Shown here: positions 17,596-26,344 of the stretch, piece after piece | How the letters are laid out: each line of letters opens with the position of its first letter | Position numbering within the stretch: position 1 is the stretch's first letter | From: Tsukamurella sp. PLM1 | Lineage (GTDB): Bacteria; Actinomycetota; Actinomycetes; Mycobacteriales; Mycobacteriaceae | Assembly: GCF_023168325.1 (NCBI RefSeq) | Contig: NZ_AP025688.1 | Coordinates: forward strand, 992,001 to 1,056,000 | Length of the DNA: 64,000 nucleotides | Direction of reading: 5' to 3' | The notes under the pieces: generated by a model | Told to the model about the DNA's origin: nothing | What the model saw: only the letters and a program-made list of their open reading frames with translations | Database searches by the model: none | Program-made: the position numbers and the translations under genes

Positions 17596-18234
17596 CTAGA
17601 AGGCCAGGTGGATGCCCTCGCCGTCGACGGTGACCGTCACCGCGGTCAGGTCGTCGACGTGCACGTCGGGGGAGAAGCGCGCCGCCTGCGGGCCCACCCC
17701 GACCACCCGCATCCCCGCCGCCTTCCCCGCGGCGATGCCGGCCTCGGAGTCCTCGAAGACGATGCAGTCGGCGGGGACGATGCCGAGCAGTTCCGCGCCG
17801 CGGAGGAAACCCTCGGGATCGGGCTTACTCGCGCGCACGTCCTCCGCGGTCACCCGCACCGCCGGCAGCGGCAGGTCCGCGGCGCCCATGCGCGCCGTCG
17901 ACAACGCCACGTCGGCGGAGGTCACCAGGGCGTGCGGGGCACCGTCGAGCGCGGCGAGGAAGGCGGGCGCGCCGGCGACGGGCACGATGCCCTCGGTGTC
18001 GGCGGTCTCCTGCGCGAGCAGTGCTCGGTTCTCCGCGAGGTTGACCTCGACGGGGCGGTCTGGCAGCAGCTCCGCCATCGTCGCGTGCCCCTGCCGGCCG
18101 TGCGCGACGGCCAGCACCGCCGCGGGGTCGAGGCCCTTCTCCCGCGCCCACCGGCTCCAGCACCGTTCGACGACGGTGTGCGAATCGACCAGCGTGCCGT
18201 CCATGTCCAGCAGCAGAGCGTGACCGGTGAGCAT
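17596..18234 (-). CDS. HAD family hydrolase (sugar phosphatase type)
   Basis: A 212-residue haloacid-dehalogenase-like phosphatase. Motif I is LLLDMDGTLVDSH, with the nucleophile Asp10 and acid/base Asp12. Motif II is ALVTSAD. Motif III/IV is VRASKPDPEGFLRGAELLGIVPADCIVFEDSEAGIAAGKAAG. The helical cap between motifs I and II indicates subfamily I, like YfbT/GPP sugar-phosphate phosphatases. The exact substrate is unknown. Confidence 0.85.
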   Translation of the reverse strand: MLTGHALLLDMDGTLVDSHTVVERCWSRWAREKGLDPAAVLAVAHGRQGHATMAELLPDRPVEVNLAENRALLAQETADTEGIVPVAGAPAFLAALDGAPHALVTSADVALSTARMGAADLPLPAVRVTAEDVRASKPDPEGFLRGAELLGIVPADCIVFEDSEAGIAAGKAAGMRVVGVGPQAARFSPDVHVDDLTAVTVTVDGEGIHLAF

Positions 18235-18463
18235 GCATGTCCTCCTGGGATGGGCGTGTGGGCACCACGATACGGACCGGTCCGGGCGGGGCGTGCGGAT
18301 CAGCGGGGGGACGACGAGGTCCGGTCGTGCCGCGCAACAGGTACGCCCAGACCTCGGGCGGGAGCTCGGGAGCTGCTGCTCCGCACGTGCGAGTTCGAGC
18401 AGTCTTCACGATCTCACAGCCGGGTCGACTGCGGGTTCCGGAGCGACGCGCGCCCGGCGGGAC

Positions 18464-18469
18464 TAGGCT
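18464..18469 (+). promoter_or_regulatory. -10 box for leaderless transcription of the formate dehydrogenase operon
   Basis: TAGGCT ends 7 bp before the ATG at 18477, so the predicted transcription start is the A of the start codon. No convincing -35 box is visible. The 240 bp between the HAD gene and this point show no other gene or strong repeat. Confidence 0.45.
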
Positions 18470-18476
18470 CGGGGGC

Positions 18477-21400
18477 ATGACGAGGTTCAGCCCCTCGAAT
18501 GGCCCGTGCTGCGGCAGCTCCGCTCCGGGGACGTGTTCGGCCGCGGCCCGGCCGTCGAGTCTCCGCGTACCCGCGCACTCGAGCCGCGCACGAAGACCGC
18601 CGACCGGGTGGTGCAGAGCGTCTGCCCGTTCTGCGCCGTCGGCTGCGGCCAGAAGGTGTACGTCAAGGACGAGAAGGTCATCCAGATCGAGGGCGATCCG
18701 GATTCGCCCATCTCGCGCGGGCGGCTGTGCCCGAAGGGCTCGTCCAGCGAGCAGCTGGTGAACAATCCGCTGCGGCAGACGAAGATCCGCTACCGCGCGC
18801 CGTACGCCACCGAGTGGCAGGACCTCGACCGGGACACCGCGATCGACATGATCGCCGACCGGTTCGTCGAGGCGCGGCGCCACGGCTGGCAGGACTTCGA
18901 CGAGCACGGGCGGCCGCTGCGCCGCACCATGGGCATCGCCTCGCTCGGCGGCGCCACGCTCGACAATGAGGAGAACTACCTCATCAAGAAGCTGTTCACC
19001 GCGGCGGGCGCCATCCAGATCGAGAACCAGGCCCGCATATGACACTCCGCCACGGTTCCCGGTCTGGGAGCCTCGTTCGGGCGCGGCGGCGCCACCCAGT
19101 CCCTGCAGGACATGGCCAACGCGGATTGCATCGTGCTCATGGGCGGCAACATGGCCGAGGCGCACCCGGTCGGATTCCAGTGGGTCGCTGAGGCGAAGGC
19201 CCGCGGCGCACGGGTGATCCACGTGGACCCGCGGTTCACGCGGACCTCCGCGGTGGCGGACCGGCACGTGCCGATCCGCGCGGGCTCCGACATCGTGCTG
19301 CTCGGCGGGCTCATCAACCACGTGCTCGCCACCGACGCGTACTTCCACGACTACGTCGTCGCGTACACCAACGCGGCGGAGATGGTCGGCGAGGACTACC
19401 GCGACACGGAGGACCTCGACGGACTGTTCTCGGGGTTCGACCCGGAGACCGGGAAGTACGACCAGTCGACGTGGCAGTACGCCGAGGGCCGCGACGAGAC
19501 GCTGCAGGACCCGCGGACCGTCTTCCAGGTGCTGCGCCGCCACTACGCGCGCTACACCCCGGAGGTCGTGGCCGACATGTGCGGCATCTCGCCGACCGAG
19601 TTCGCCTACCTGGCGGATTCGATCACGAGCAACTCCGGGCGCGAGCGCACGACGTGCTTCGGCTACGCGACCGGCTGGACGCAGCACACGATGGGCGCTC
19701 AGTTCATCCGCACCGCGGCGATCCTGCAGCTGCTGTTGGGCAACGTCGGGCGGCCGGGCAGCGGCATCATGGCGCTGCGCGGGCACGCCAGCATCCAGGG
19801 CTCGACCGACATCCCCACGCTGTTCAACCTGTTGCCGGGGTACCTGCCGATGCCCTCGGTCGGCAAGCACGACACCCTGGCCGACTACATCGCGTCGGTC
19901 CGGCCGAGCACGGGCAAGGGCTACTGGCAGTACGCCGACGCCTACATGATCAGTCTGCTCAAGGCCTGGTGGGGCGACGCGGCGACGGCGGAGAACGACT
20001 TCGCGTACGACTATCTGCCGAAGCTGAACGGTCCCGCAGGCACGTACCAGACCGCCGTCGACATGCTGGACGGGAAGGTCGACGGGTACTTCGTGCTCGG
20101 CCAGAACCCCGCCGTCGGCTCCGCCAACGGGCGGCAGCAGCGCATGGGCATGGCGAAGCTGAAGTGGCTCGTCGTGCGCGACCTGAACATGATCGAGTCG
20201 GCCACCTGGTGGAAGGACGGCCCCGAGATCGCCTCGGGCGAGCTGCGCACCGAGGACATCGGCACCGAGGTGTTCTTCATGCCCGCCGCCACGCACGTCG
20301 AGAAGGCGGGCTCGTTCACGCAGACCCAGCGGATGCTGCAGTGGCGGCACCAGGCCGTGCAGCCGCCGGGCCAGGCGCAGAGCGAGCTCGATTTCTTCTA
20401 CGAGCTGGGCCTCCGGATCCGGGAGCGACTCGCGGGCTCGACCGACGAGCGCGATCGCCCGCTGCTCGACCTCACCTGGGACTACCCGCCGGATGCGCAC
20501 GGCAACCCGGACCCCGAGGCGGTGCTCGCGGAGATCAACGGCCGCTTCGTATCCGGTCCCGACGCGGGGCGCAATCTCACGTCGTACACGCAGTTGAAGG
20601 CCGACGGCTCGACGATCGCGGGCTGCTGGATCTACACCGGCGTCTACGCCGACGGCGCCAACCAGGCGGCCCGCCGCGTGCCGCAGGGCGGCGGCGGGAT
20701 CACGCAGTCCGAGTGGGGCTGGGTGTGGCCCGCCGACCGCCGCATGCTCTACAACCGGGCGTCCGCGGACCCGCAGGGGCGCCCGTGGAGTGAGCGCAAG
20801 AAGTACCTGTGGTGGGACGAGACCGAGGGCCGGTGGACGGGGCCCGACGTCCCGGACTTCCCGGCCACGCTCGCCCCCGGCACCGTCCCCGAACCCGGGG
20901 CGACGGGGGCCGAGGCCCTCGCCGGCGACGATCCGTTCATCATGCAGTCCGACGGCAAGGGCTGGTTGTTCGCGCCGACGGGCCTCGTCGACGGTCCGCT
21001 GCCGACGCACTACGAGGCGCAGGAGTCGCCGGTGCGGAACGCGATCCACCCGCAGCAGCAGGCCCCGGCCCGGGTGCTGTTCCCGCGCGAGGACAACCTC
21101 GACGCGCCGAGCGCCGGTGACCCGGGGGCGGACGTCTACCCGTACGTCTTCACCACGTACCGGCTCACGGAGCACCACACCGCGGGCGGCATGAGCCGCT
21201 GGTCGCCGTACCTGGCGGAGCTGCAGCCCGAGATGTTCTGCGAGGTCTCGCCGGGGCTGGCCGCGGAGTGCGGCCTGGAGAACGAGGGCTGGGCGACGAT
21301 CATCTCCCCGCGCGCCGCGATCGAATGCCGCGTCCTCGTCACCGAACGGATGCGGCCGCTGACCATCGGCGGGCGCACCGTTCACCAGGTGGGCCTGCCG

Positions 21401-21697
21401 TATCACTGGGGCGTCGGCAGCGACGCCGTCGTGACCGGCGACGCCGCCAACGACCTGATCGGCGTCACGCTCGATCCGAACACGCAGATCCAGGAGTCGA
21501 AGGTCGGCTCCTGCACGGTGATCGCCGGCCGCCGGCCGCGCGGCGCGGCGCTCGAGGACCTGGTGCAGAGCTACCGGGACCGGGCGGGCGTCACCACCGC
21601 GACGGACAACGTGCGGCTGACCGCCCCGAAGCCGGGCGACATCTACCCGGACCCGCGGCGGGACGATCCCGAGCAGGAGGGATGGACCCGATGGTGA
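18477..21697 (+). CDS. fdhA: selenocysteine-containing formate dehydrogenase, alpha subunit (in-frame UGA; N-terminal frameshift)
   Basis: About 1,073 residues; oxidises formate to CO2 at a Mo- or W-bis-MGD centre. The N-terminal [4Fe-4S] site is CPFCAVGC followed by RLCPKG. The UGA at 19040-19042 falls exactly where FdnG/FdhF have selenocysteine (NQARI-Sec-HSATVPGL). The frame continues without another stop to 21697, and a SECIS hairpin begins 11 nt after the UGA. The ATG at 18477, with a leaderless -10 box, is joined to the main frame only if one C is restored in CAGCCCCTCG near 18493. Without that, a GTG at 18506 would be the start. No twin-arginine signal is present, so the catalytic subunit should stay in the cytoplasm. 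It is followed by its ferredoxin and NrfD-type subunits. Confidence 0.92.
19040..19072 (+). promoter_or_regulatory. UGA selenocysteine codon with bacterial SECIS hairpin
   Basis: The UGA is at 19040-19042. GGTTCCC (19054-19060) pairs with GGGAGCC (19066-19072) around the loop GGTCT. The E. coli fdhF SECIS has the same elements, GGUU at the base of the upper stem and GGUCU in the loop, at the same distance (about 18 nt) from the UGA. SelB reads this element to place Sec-tRNA. Confidence 0.85.
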
Positions 21698-21728
21698 CGT
21701 GGACACGGCGACGAGGAGGTGCGAGACG

Positions 21729-22751
21729 ATGGGACAGCTGACCGGCCCCACCGACCCGAGCGCCGACGCGCACTGGCACGTGCACGAGGCCCGGCGGGGG
21801 TTCTTCACGGACACGTCCATCTGCATCGGCTGCAAGGCGTGCGAGGTGGCCTGCAAGGAGTGGAACCGCAATCCGCGCGACGGTGACCTCGAGCTCACGG
21901 GCATGTCCTACGACAACACCGTCGCGCTCGGCGCCAGCACGTGGCGGCACGTGGCCTTCATCGAGCAGGACCGCGAGCGGATCGAGCAGGCCCGCGAGTC
22001 CGGCCGCGCCCTCGTCGGCCTCGGCATGCCCGCGGTGCGCGGCGCCGCCCCGGCGAGCGAGGAGATGCCGGCCTGGGGCGAGGCCGACATCACCCCGCCC
22101 GACACCCCCGAGTTCCGCTGGCTCATGTCCTCCGACGTGTGCAAGCACTGCACCCACGCCGGGTGCCTCGACGTGTGCCCGACCGGCGCCATGATGCGCA
22201 CCGAGTTCGGCACCGTCGTCGTGCAGAACGACATCTGCAACGGCTGCGGCACCTGTGTCGCGGGCTGCCCGTTCGGCGTCGTCGAGCGGCGCAGCGACGG
22301 CACCGTCGCCCCGACGGTGCGCGAGGGGCACCGCAAGGGCGAGCAGCCCCCGGTCGACAACCGCGGCATCGCCCAGAAGTGCACCCTCTGCTACGACCGG
22401 CTCCGTGACGACGAGACGCCGGCGTGCGCCAAGACCTGCCCCACCACGTCGATCAAGTTCGGCGAGCGCGAGGAGATGGTGGCGACCGCCCGCGAGCGCG
22501 TCGCGCAGCTGCACGCCCAGGGCATGACCGAGGCGCGCCTGTACGGCGCCAACGACGACGATGGGGTGGGCGGCACCGGTTCGGTGTTCCTGCTGCTCGA
22601 TGAGCCGGAGGTCTACGGGCTGCCGCCCGACCCGCGGGTGTGCACCGCCGACCTCATGACCATGTACAAGCGCGCCGGCACCGCCGCGGCCGGCATGATC
22701 GCCGCGGCCGCGGTCTCCTTCCTCTCGGCGCGGAAGAAGGGCCGCCGGTGA
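21729..22751 (+). CDS. fdhB: formate dehydrogenase iron-sulfur (beta) subunit
   Basis: A 340-residue ferredoxin-like electron transfer subunit with four cysteine groups for four [4Fe-4S] clusters: CIGCKACEVACKEW, CKHCTHAGCLDVCP, CNGCGTCVAGCPFG, and CTLCYDRL with CAKTCP. Near the C-terminus a hydrophobic segment (AGTAAAGMIAAAAVSFLS) followed by KKGRR probably anchors it in the membrane. It lies 31 bp after fdhA, and its stop overlaps the start of the NrfD gene (GTGA). It carries electrons from the molybdenum centre to the membrane subunit. Confidence 0.92.
   Translation: MGQLTGPTDPSADAHWHVHEARRGFFTDTSICIGCKACEVACKEWNRNPRDGDLELTGMSYDNTVALGASTWRHVAFIEQDRERIEQARESGRALVGLGMPAVRGAAPASEEMPAWGEADITPPDTPEFRWLMSSDVCKHCTHAGCLDVCPTGAMMRTEFGTVVVQNDICNGCGTCVAGCPFGVVERRSDGTVAPTVREGHRKGEQPPVDNRGIAQKCTLCYDRLRDDETPACAKTCPTTSIKFGEREEMVATARERVAQLHAQGMTEARLYGANDDDGVGGTGSVFLLLDEPEVYGLPPDPRVCTADLMTMYKRAGTAAAGMIAAAAVSFLSARKKGRR
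22300..22320. repeat. inverted pair of the 9-mer CGACGGTGC
   Basis: GCACCGTCG and CGACGGTGC face each other across CCC inside fdhB, giving a perfect 9-bp stem. This is one of two places in the window where the overrepresented 9-mer builds a hairpin (the other is at 61911). It is coding sequence here, so a terminator role is unlikely. Confidence 0.6.
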
Positions 22752-23848
22752 CCAGTTCCGAGTTCGACCAGTTCCGTCCACCCCGGCCCGAGCGCCGCGG
22801 CAAGCGCGGTGACGGCAAGCGCGATGGTGCGCCGAAGCGGCGCCGGCCCGACGACGTCATGGTGCCCGAGGCCGTGATCGAGCACGTCGACAGCTACTAC
22901 GGCCATCCGATCGTGAAGCCGCCGCCGTGGGAGGCGCCCGTCGGCGCGTACCTCGTCCTCGGTGGTATCGCGGGCGGCTCCGGCCTGCTCGCCGCGGGGG
23001 CGCAGCTCGCCGGGTATCCCGCGCTGCGGCGCAACGCCCGCCTCGCCGGCCTGGGTGCCGCGGGCGTCGGCGCGCTCGCGCTGGTCGTGGATCTCGGCCG
23101 GCCGGAACGCTTCCTGCACATGATGCGCACCTTCAAGGTGACCTCGCCCATGAGCGTCGGCTCCTGGATCCTCTCCGGCTACAGCGGCATGATCGGCGTC
23201 GCCGCCGCGGCGGAGATCGACCGCCTCCTCGGCGAGCGGCTCCCGCTCGGCCCGCTGCGGACGGTGCTCCGGTTCGGGGAGGCGCCCGCCGGGCTCGGCG
23301 CCGCCGTCTTCGCGACCCCGCTCGCCGCGTACACCGCGGTCCTCCTCGCGGACACGGCGATGCCCACGTGGAACGCCGCCTACAAGGATCTGCCCTTCGT
23401 CTTCGTCAGCTCGGCGAGCCTCGCTGCCGGCGGCCTGGCGCTCGTCACCACCCCCGCCGCGGAGGCGGCGCCCGCTCGCAACCTTGCGGTGCTCGGCGTC
23501 ATCGGCGACGTGGCCGCCACGCGGATCATGGAGTCCCGCATGGACCCCGTGGCCGCCGAGCCCCTGCACCACGGCACGCCCGGGAAGCTCATGCGCTGGG
23601 CGGAGCGCCTCGCGATCGCCGGGGGCGTGGGCGCGCTGCTCACGGGCGGTCGCCGGGGTCGGGTCCGACGGGGCCTCGCCGCCCTGTCCGGCGGCGCGCT
23701 CGTCGCGGCCTCTGCCTGCACCCGGTTCGGCGTCTTCGAGGCCGGCCTGGAATCGGCGAAGGACCCGCGCTACACGATCGAGCCGCAGAAGCGGCGCCTC
23801 GCCGCCCGCCGCGCGGCCGGGAACACGGGCGACTCGATCACCGGATGA
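22748..23848 (+). CDS. NrfD/PsrC-type membrane subunit of formate dehydrogenase
   Basis: A 366-residue protein. A basic, hydrophilic N-terminus of about 60 residues is followed by about eight membrane helices, starting with VGAYLVLGGIAGGSGLLAAGAQLAGYPALRRNARLAGLG. DLGRPERFLHMMRTFKVTSPMSVGSWILSGYSG is the typical NrfD/PsrC block. This subunit passes electrons to the quinone pool and replaces the cytochrome b subunit of E. coli FDH-N. It is translationally coupled to fdhB. The 3' end overlaps the convergent selD gene by 11 bp. Confidence 0.88.
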   Translation: MTSSEFDQFRPPRPERRGKRGDGKRDGAPKRRRPDDVMVPEAVIEHVDSYYGHPIVKPPPWEAPVGAYLVLGGIAGGSGLLAAGAQLAGYPALRRNARLAGLGAAGVGALALVVDLGRPERFLHMMRTFKVTSPMSVGSWILSGYSGMIGVAAAAEIDRLLGERLPLGPLRTVLRFGEAPAGLGAAVFATPLAAYTAVLLADTAMPTWNAAYKDLPFVFVSSASLAAGGLALVTTPAAEAAPARNLAVLGVIGDVAATRIMESRMDPVAAEPLHHGTPGKLMRWAERLAIAGGVGALLTGGRRGRVRRGLAALSGGALVAASACTRFGVFEAGLESAKDPRYTIEPQKRRLAARRAAGNTGDSITG

Positions 23849-24827
23849 CGATGCGCCCGGCCGGCCCGGCGACGGTCCGGCCGATCACGGGGTAGCCGGG
23901 CACCTCGCCGACCACCAGCAGGCCGCCGGAGGTCTGCGCGTCGGCGAGGTACAGCAGGTCGTCCTCCTCGGCGCCGTCGGCGTCGAGGTGCGGGGCGACC
24001 CAATCGAGGTTGCGGCGCGTGCCGCCGGAGACGAAGCCGTCCCGCACGGCCTCCCGCGCACCGTCGACCAGCGGCACCGCGGCGGCGTCGATCTCCGCCG
24101 CGACGCCGGAGGCCCGGCACATCTTGAACAGGTGACCGAGCAGGCCGAAGCCGGTGACGTCCGTGGCCGCGCGGGCGCCCGCGTCGAGGGCCGCGGCCGC
24201 GGCGTCGCGGTTGAGCGCCGTCATGGTCGCGATCGCGGCCTCGAAGACCTCGCCGGTGCGCTTGTGCCGGTTGTTGAGCAGGCCCACGCCGAGGGGCTTG
24301 GTCAGGGTGAGCGGCAGTCCGGCGGCGGCGGCGTCGTTGCGCAGCAGTCGGTCCGGGTGCGCGACGCCGGTCACGGCCATGCCGTACTTGGGCTCCGGAT
24401 CGTCGATGCTGTGCCCGCCGATGACGGGGCACCCGGCCTCCTGCGCGACAGCCAGGCCGCCGCGCAGCACCTCGGTCATGAGCTCAATCGGCAGCCGCTC
24501 GCGGGGCCAGCCGACCAGGTTGATCGCCATCACCGGCCGGCCTCCCATCGCGTAGACGTCGGAGAGCGCGTTGGCGGCGGCGATGCGGCCCCAGTCGAAG
24601 GCGTCGTCCACGACGGGGGTGAAGAAGTCGGCCGTGGAGAGCACGGCGAGGTCGTCGGACAGCCGGACCGCGGCGGCGTCGTCACCGTCGTCCAGCCCGA
24701 CGAGAACGTCCGGCGCGACCTGGCCCTGCAGGCCCCTGACCGCGTCCTCGAGCTCGCCCGGCGGGATCTTGCAGGCACAGCCGCCGCCGTGTGCGAAGGA
24801 GGTGAGCCGGGCGATCTCGTCGGTCAT
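23838..24827 (-). CDS. selD: selenide, water dikinase
   Basis: A 329-residue protein that makes selenophosphate from selenide and ATP. The N-terminal active-site motif HGGGCACKIPPG places Cys17 and Lys20 exactly as in E. coli SelD; the position is encoded by TGC, not by a Sec UGA. Later AIR-synthase-like motifs are LSTADFFTPVVDDAFDWGRIAAANALSDVYAMGG, GGHSIDDPEPKYGMAVTG and DVTGFGLLGHLFKM. A TACGGT box 6 bp before the ATG suggests leaderless transcription. It is divergent from tRNA-Sec/selA/selB and convergent with the FDH operon. Confidence 0.95.
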   Translation of the reverse strand: MTDEIARLTSFAHGGGCACKIPPGELEDAVRGLQGQVAPDVLVGLDDGDDAAAVRLSDDLAVLSTADFFTPVVDDAFDWGRIAAANALSDVYAMGGRPVMAINLVGWPRERLPIELMTEVLRGGLAVAQEAGCPVIGGHSIDDPEPKYGMAVTGVAHPDRLLRNDAAAAGLPLTLTKPLGVGLLNNRHKRTGEVFEAAIATMTALNRDAAAAALDAGARAATDVTGFGLLGHLFKMCRASGVAAEIDAAAVPLVDGAREAVRDGFVSGGTRRNLDWVAPHLDADGAEEDDLLYLADAQTSGGLLVVGEVPGYPVIGRTVAGPAGRIVIR

Positions 24828-24907
24828 GACCCCACCGTAGCCCCGGACCGTTCGCGGCCTCCCGGGGGACCGACGCCCTCCGGGGCACCGGGGCACGGCC
24901 CGGCGGC

Positions 24908-24913
24908 TATGTT
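24908..24913 (+). promoter_or_regulatory. -10 box upstream of tRNA-Sec
   Basis: TATGTT ends 7 bp before the first base of tRNA-Sec, so transcription would start at or next to the mature 5' end. The promoter probably also serves selA and selB, which follow in the same direction. Confidence 0.4.
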
Positions 24914-24920
24914 GGTCGGT

Positions 24921-25016
24921 GGAGGTGTCCGGGTTCCTGGTGGGCCCCCCGGTCTTCAAAACCGGTGAGGTCGAGTATCTCGGCCTGGCGGGTTCGATTC
25001 CCGTCCACCTCCGCCA
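24921..25016 (+). tRNA. selC: tRNA-Sec (anticodon TCA)
   Basis: The sequence is 96 nt with encoded CCA. The acceptor strands GGAGGTG and CACCTCC pair, the anticodon loop CTTCAAA sits on the stem CCGGT/ACCGG with TCA at 24956-24958, and the T arm is GCGGG-TTCGATT-CCCGT. The long variable arm (GAGGTCGAGTATCTCGGCCT) and the extended acceptor and D arms are specific to selenocysteine tRNA. It is 46 bp upstream of selA. Confidence 0.95.
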
Positions 25017-25062
25017 AGCGTCCGCGCGCCGCGGGACGACGCCGGAGCCACGAGGAGGACGG

Positions 25063-26344
25063 ATGACGGACCCCCGCAGGCGGATTCCCCGCACCGACCA
25101 TCTCCTCGCCGCGCCGTCCATCGCGGCCGCAGCCACGCGGCTCGGCGAGCGCCGGGTGCGCGCCGCCGTCAGTGCCGCCCAGGAGGCCGCGCGCCGCGGG
25201 GAGATCGCGCCGGACGACGTCGCGGGCGCCGTCGAGCGGGAGCTCGCGGGAGCGTCGCCGGCCTCGCTGCGGCCCGTGCTCAACGCCACCGGCGTCGTGG
25301 TGCACACCAACCTCGGCCGTGCGCCGCTGTCGGCCGCGGCGGTCGCGGCCCTCGTCGACGCCGCCGGGTACACCGATGTCGAGCTGGACCTGGGCACCGG
25401 CGCGCGGAGCAAGCGCGGGGTCGCAGCCCGGGCGGCGCTGCTCGCGGCGTGCCCCGCCGCGGAGGAGGCGCTCGTGGTCAACAACGGCGCCGCCGCCCTG
25501 GTCCTCGCCACCACGGCGCTCGCCGCGGGCCGCGAGGTGGTCATCAGCCGCGGCGAGCTCATCGAGATCGGCGCGGGATTCCGGCTGCCGGACCTCATCG
25601 CCTCCACGGGCGCCCGGTTGCGCGAGGTCGGCACGACGAACCGCACCCACGCCCGCGACTACGCCGAGGCGATCGGCCCCGAGACCGGGTGCGTGCTCAA
25701 GGTGCACCCCAGCAACTTCCGCGTCGAGGGCTTCACCGCCGACGTGCCCCTCGCTGAGCTCCGCGCCGTGTGTGACGTCCCGCTCGTCATGGACCTCGGC
25801 AGCGGCCTCCTCGCCGCGGACCCCGCCCTGCCCGGTGAACCCGACGCCGCCTCCGCGCTCGCGGCGGGTGCCGACGTCGTGACGGCCAGCGGCGACAAAC
25901 TGCTCGGCGGTCCCCAGGCCGGGATCCTGCTCGGCCGCGCGGAACTCGTCTCCCGGCTCGCGAAGCATCCTCGCGCGTGCCGTCCGCGCCGACAAGCTCG
26001 TGCTCGCCGCGCTGGAGGCCACCGTTGCCGGGCCCGAGGCGCCCGTCCTCGCCTCCCTGCACGCCGACCCCGAGGACCTGCACCGGCGCGCGGAGCGCCT
26101 CGCCGCGCGCGTGGGCGGCACCGTCGTCCCGCACGACGGGCGTGTCGGCGGTGGCGGGGCACCGGGAGTGCCGTTGCCCGGCTGGGCCGTTCGTCTGCCG
26201 GAGGCGCTCGCGGCGCCGCTGCGCGCTGGAGACCCGCCCGTCCTCTCGCGCCTGTCCGACGGTGCCTGCCTGCTCGACCTGCGCTGCGTGCCCGAGGAGG
26301 CGGATGCGACGGTCGCGGAGGCGGTGCTCGCGTGCACGTCGTAG
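25063..26344 (+). CDS. selA: L-seryl-tRNA(Sec) selenium transferase (frameshifted near 25975)
   Basis: About 427 residues. A PLP enzyme that converts seryl-tRNA-Sec to selenocysteyl-tRNA using selenophosphate. The N-terminal [17 protein letters not shown] and the substrate block [29 protein letters not shown] are family signatures. The PLP lysine is in [18 protein letters not shown], near residue 280. The frame breaks after SRLAKHP and resumes at [16 protein letters not shown], a net loss of two bases (or gain of one) near 25975. CGAGGAGGACGG precedes the ATG. The 3' end overlaps selB by 13 bp. Confidence 0.93.

Noticed and set aside
18235-18460. Gene or RNA in the 240-bp gap before fdhA
   Set aside because: Open frames here have no start context or recognisable product, and no strong inverted repeat was found.
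17825-21904. A 1,359-codon open frame on the minus strand opposite formate dehydrogenase
   Set aside because: It is the antisense shadow of fdhA: low-complexity Arg/Val/His-rich translation with no domain, while the plus strand encodes a clear molybdoenzyme. Long antisense frames are expected at this GC3.
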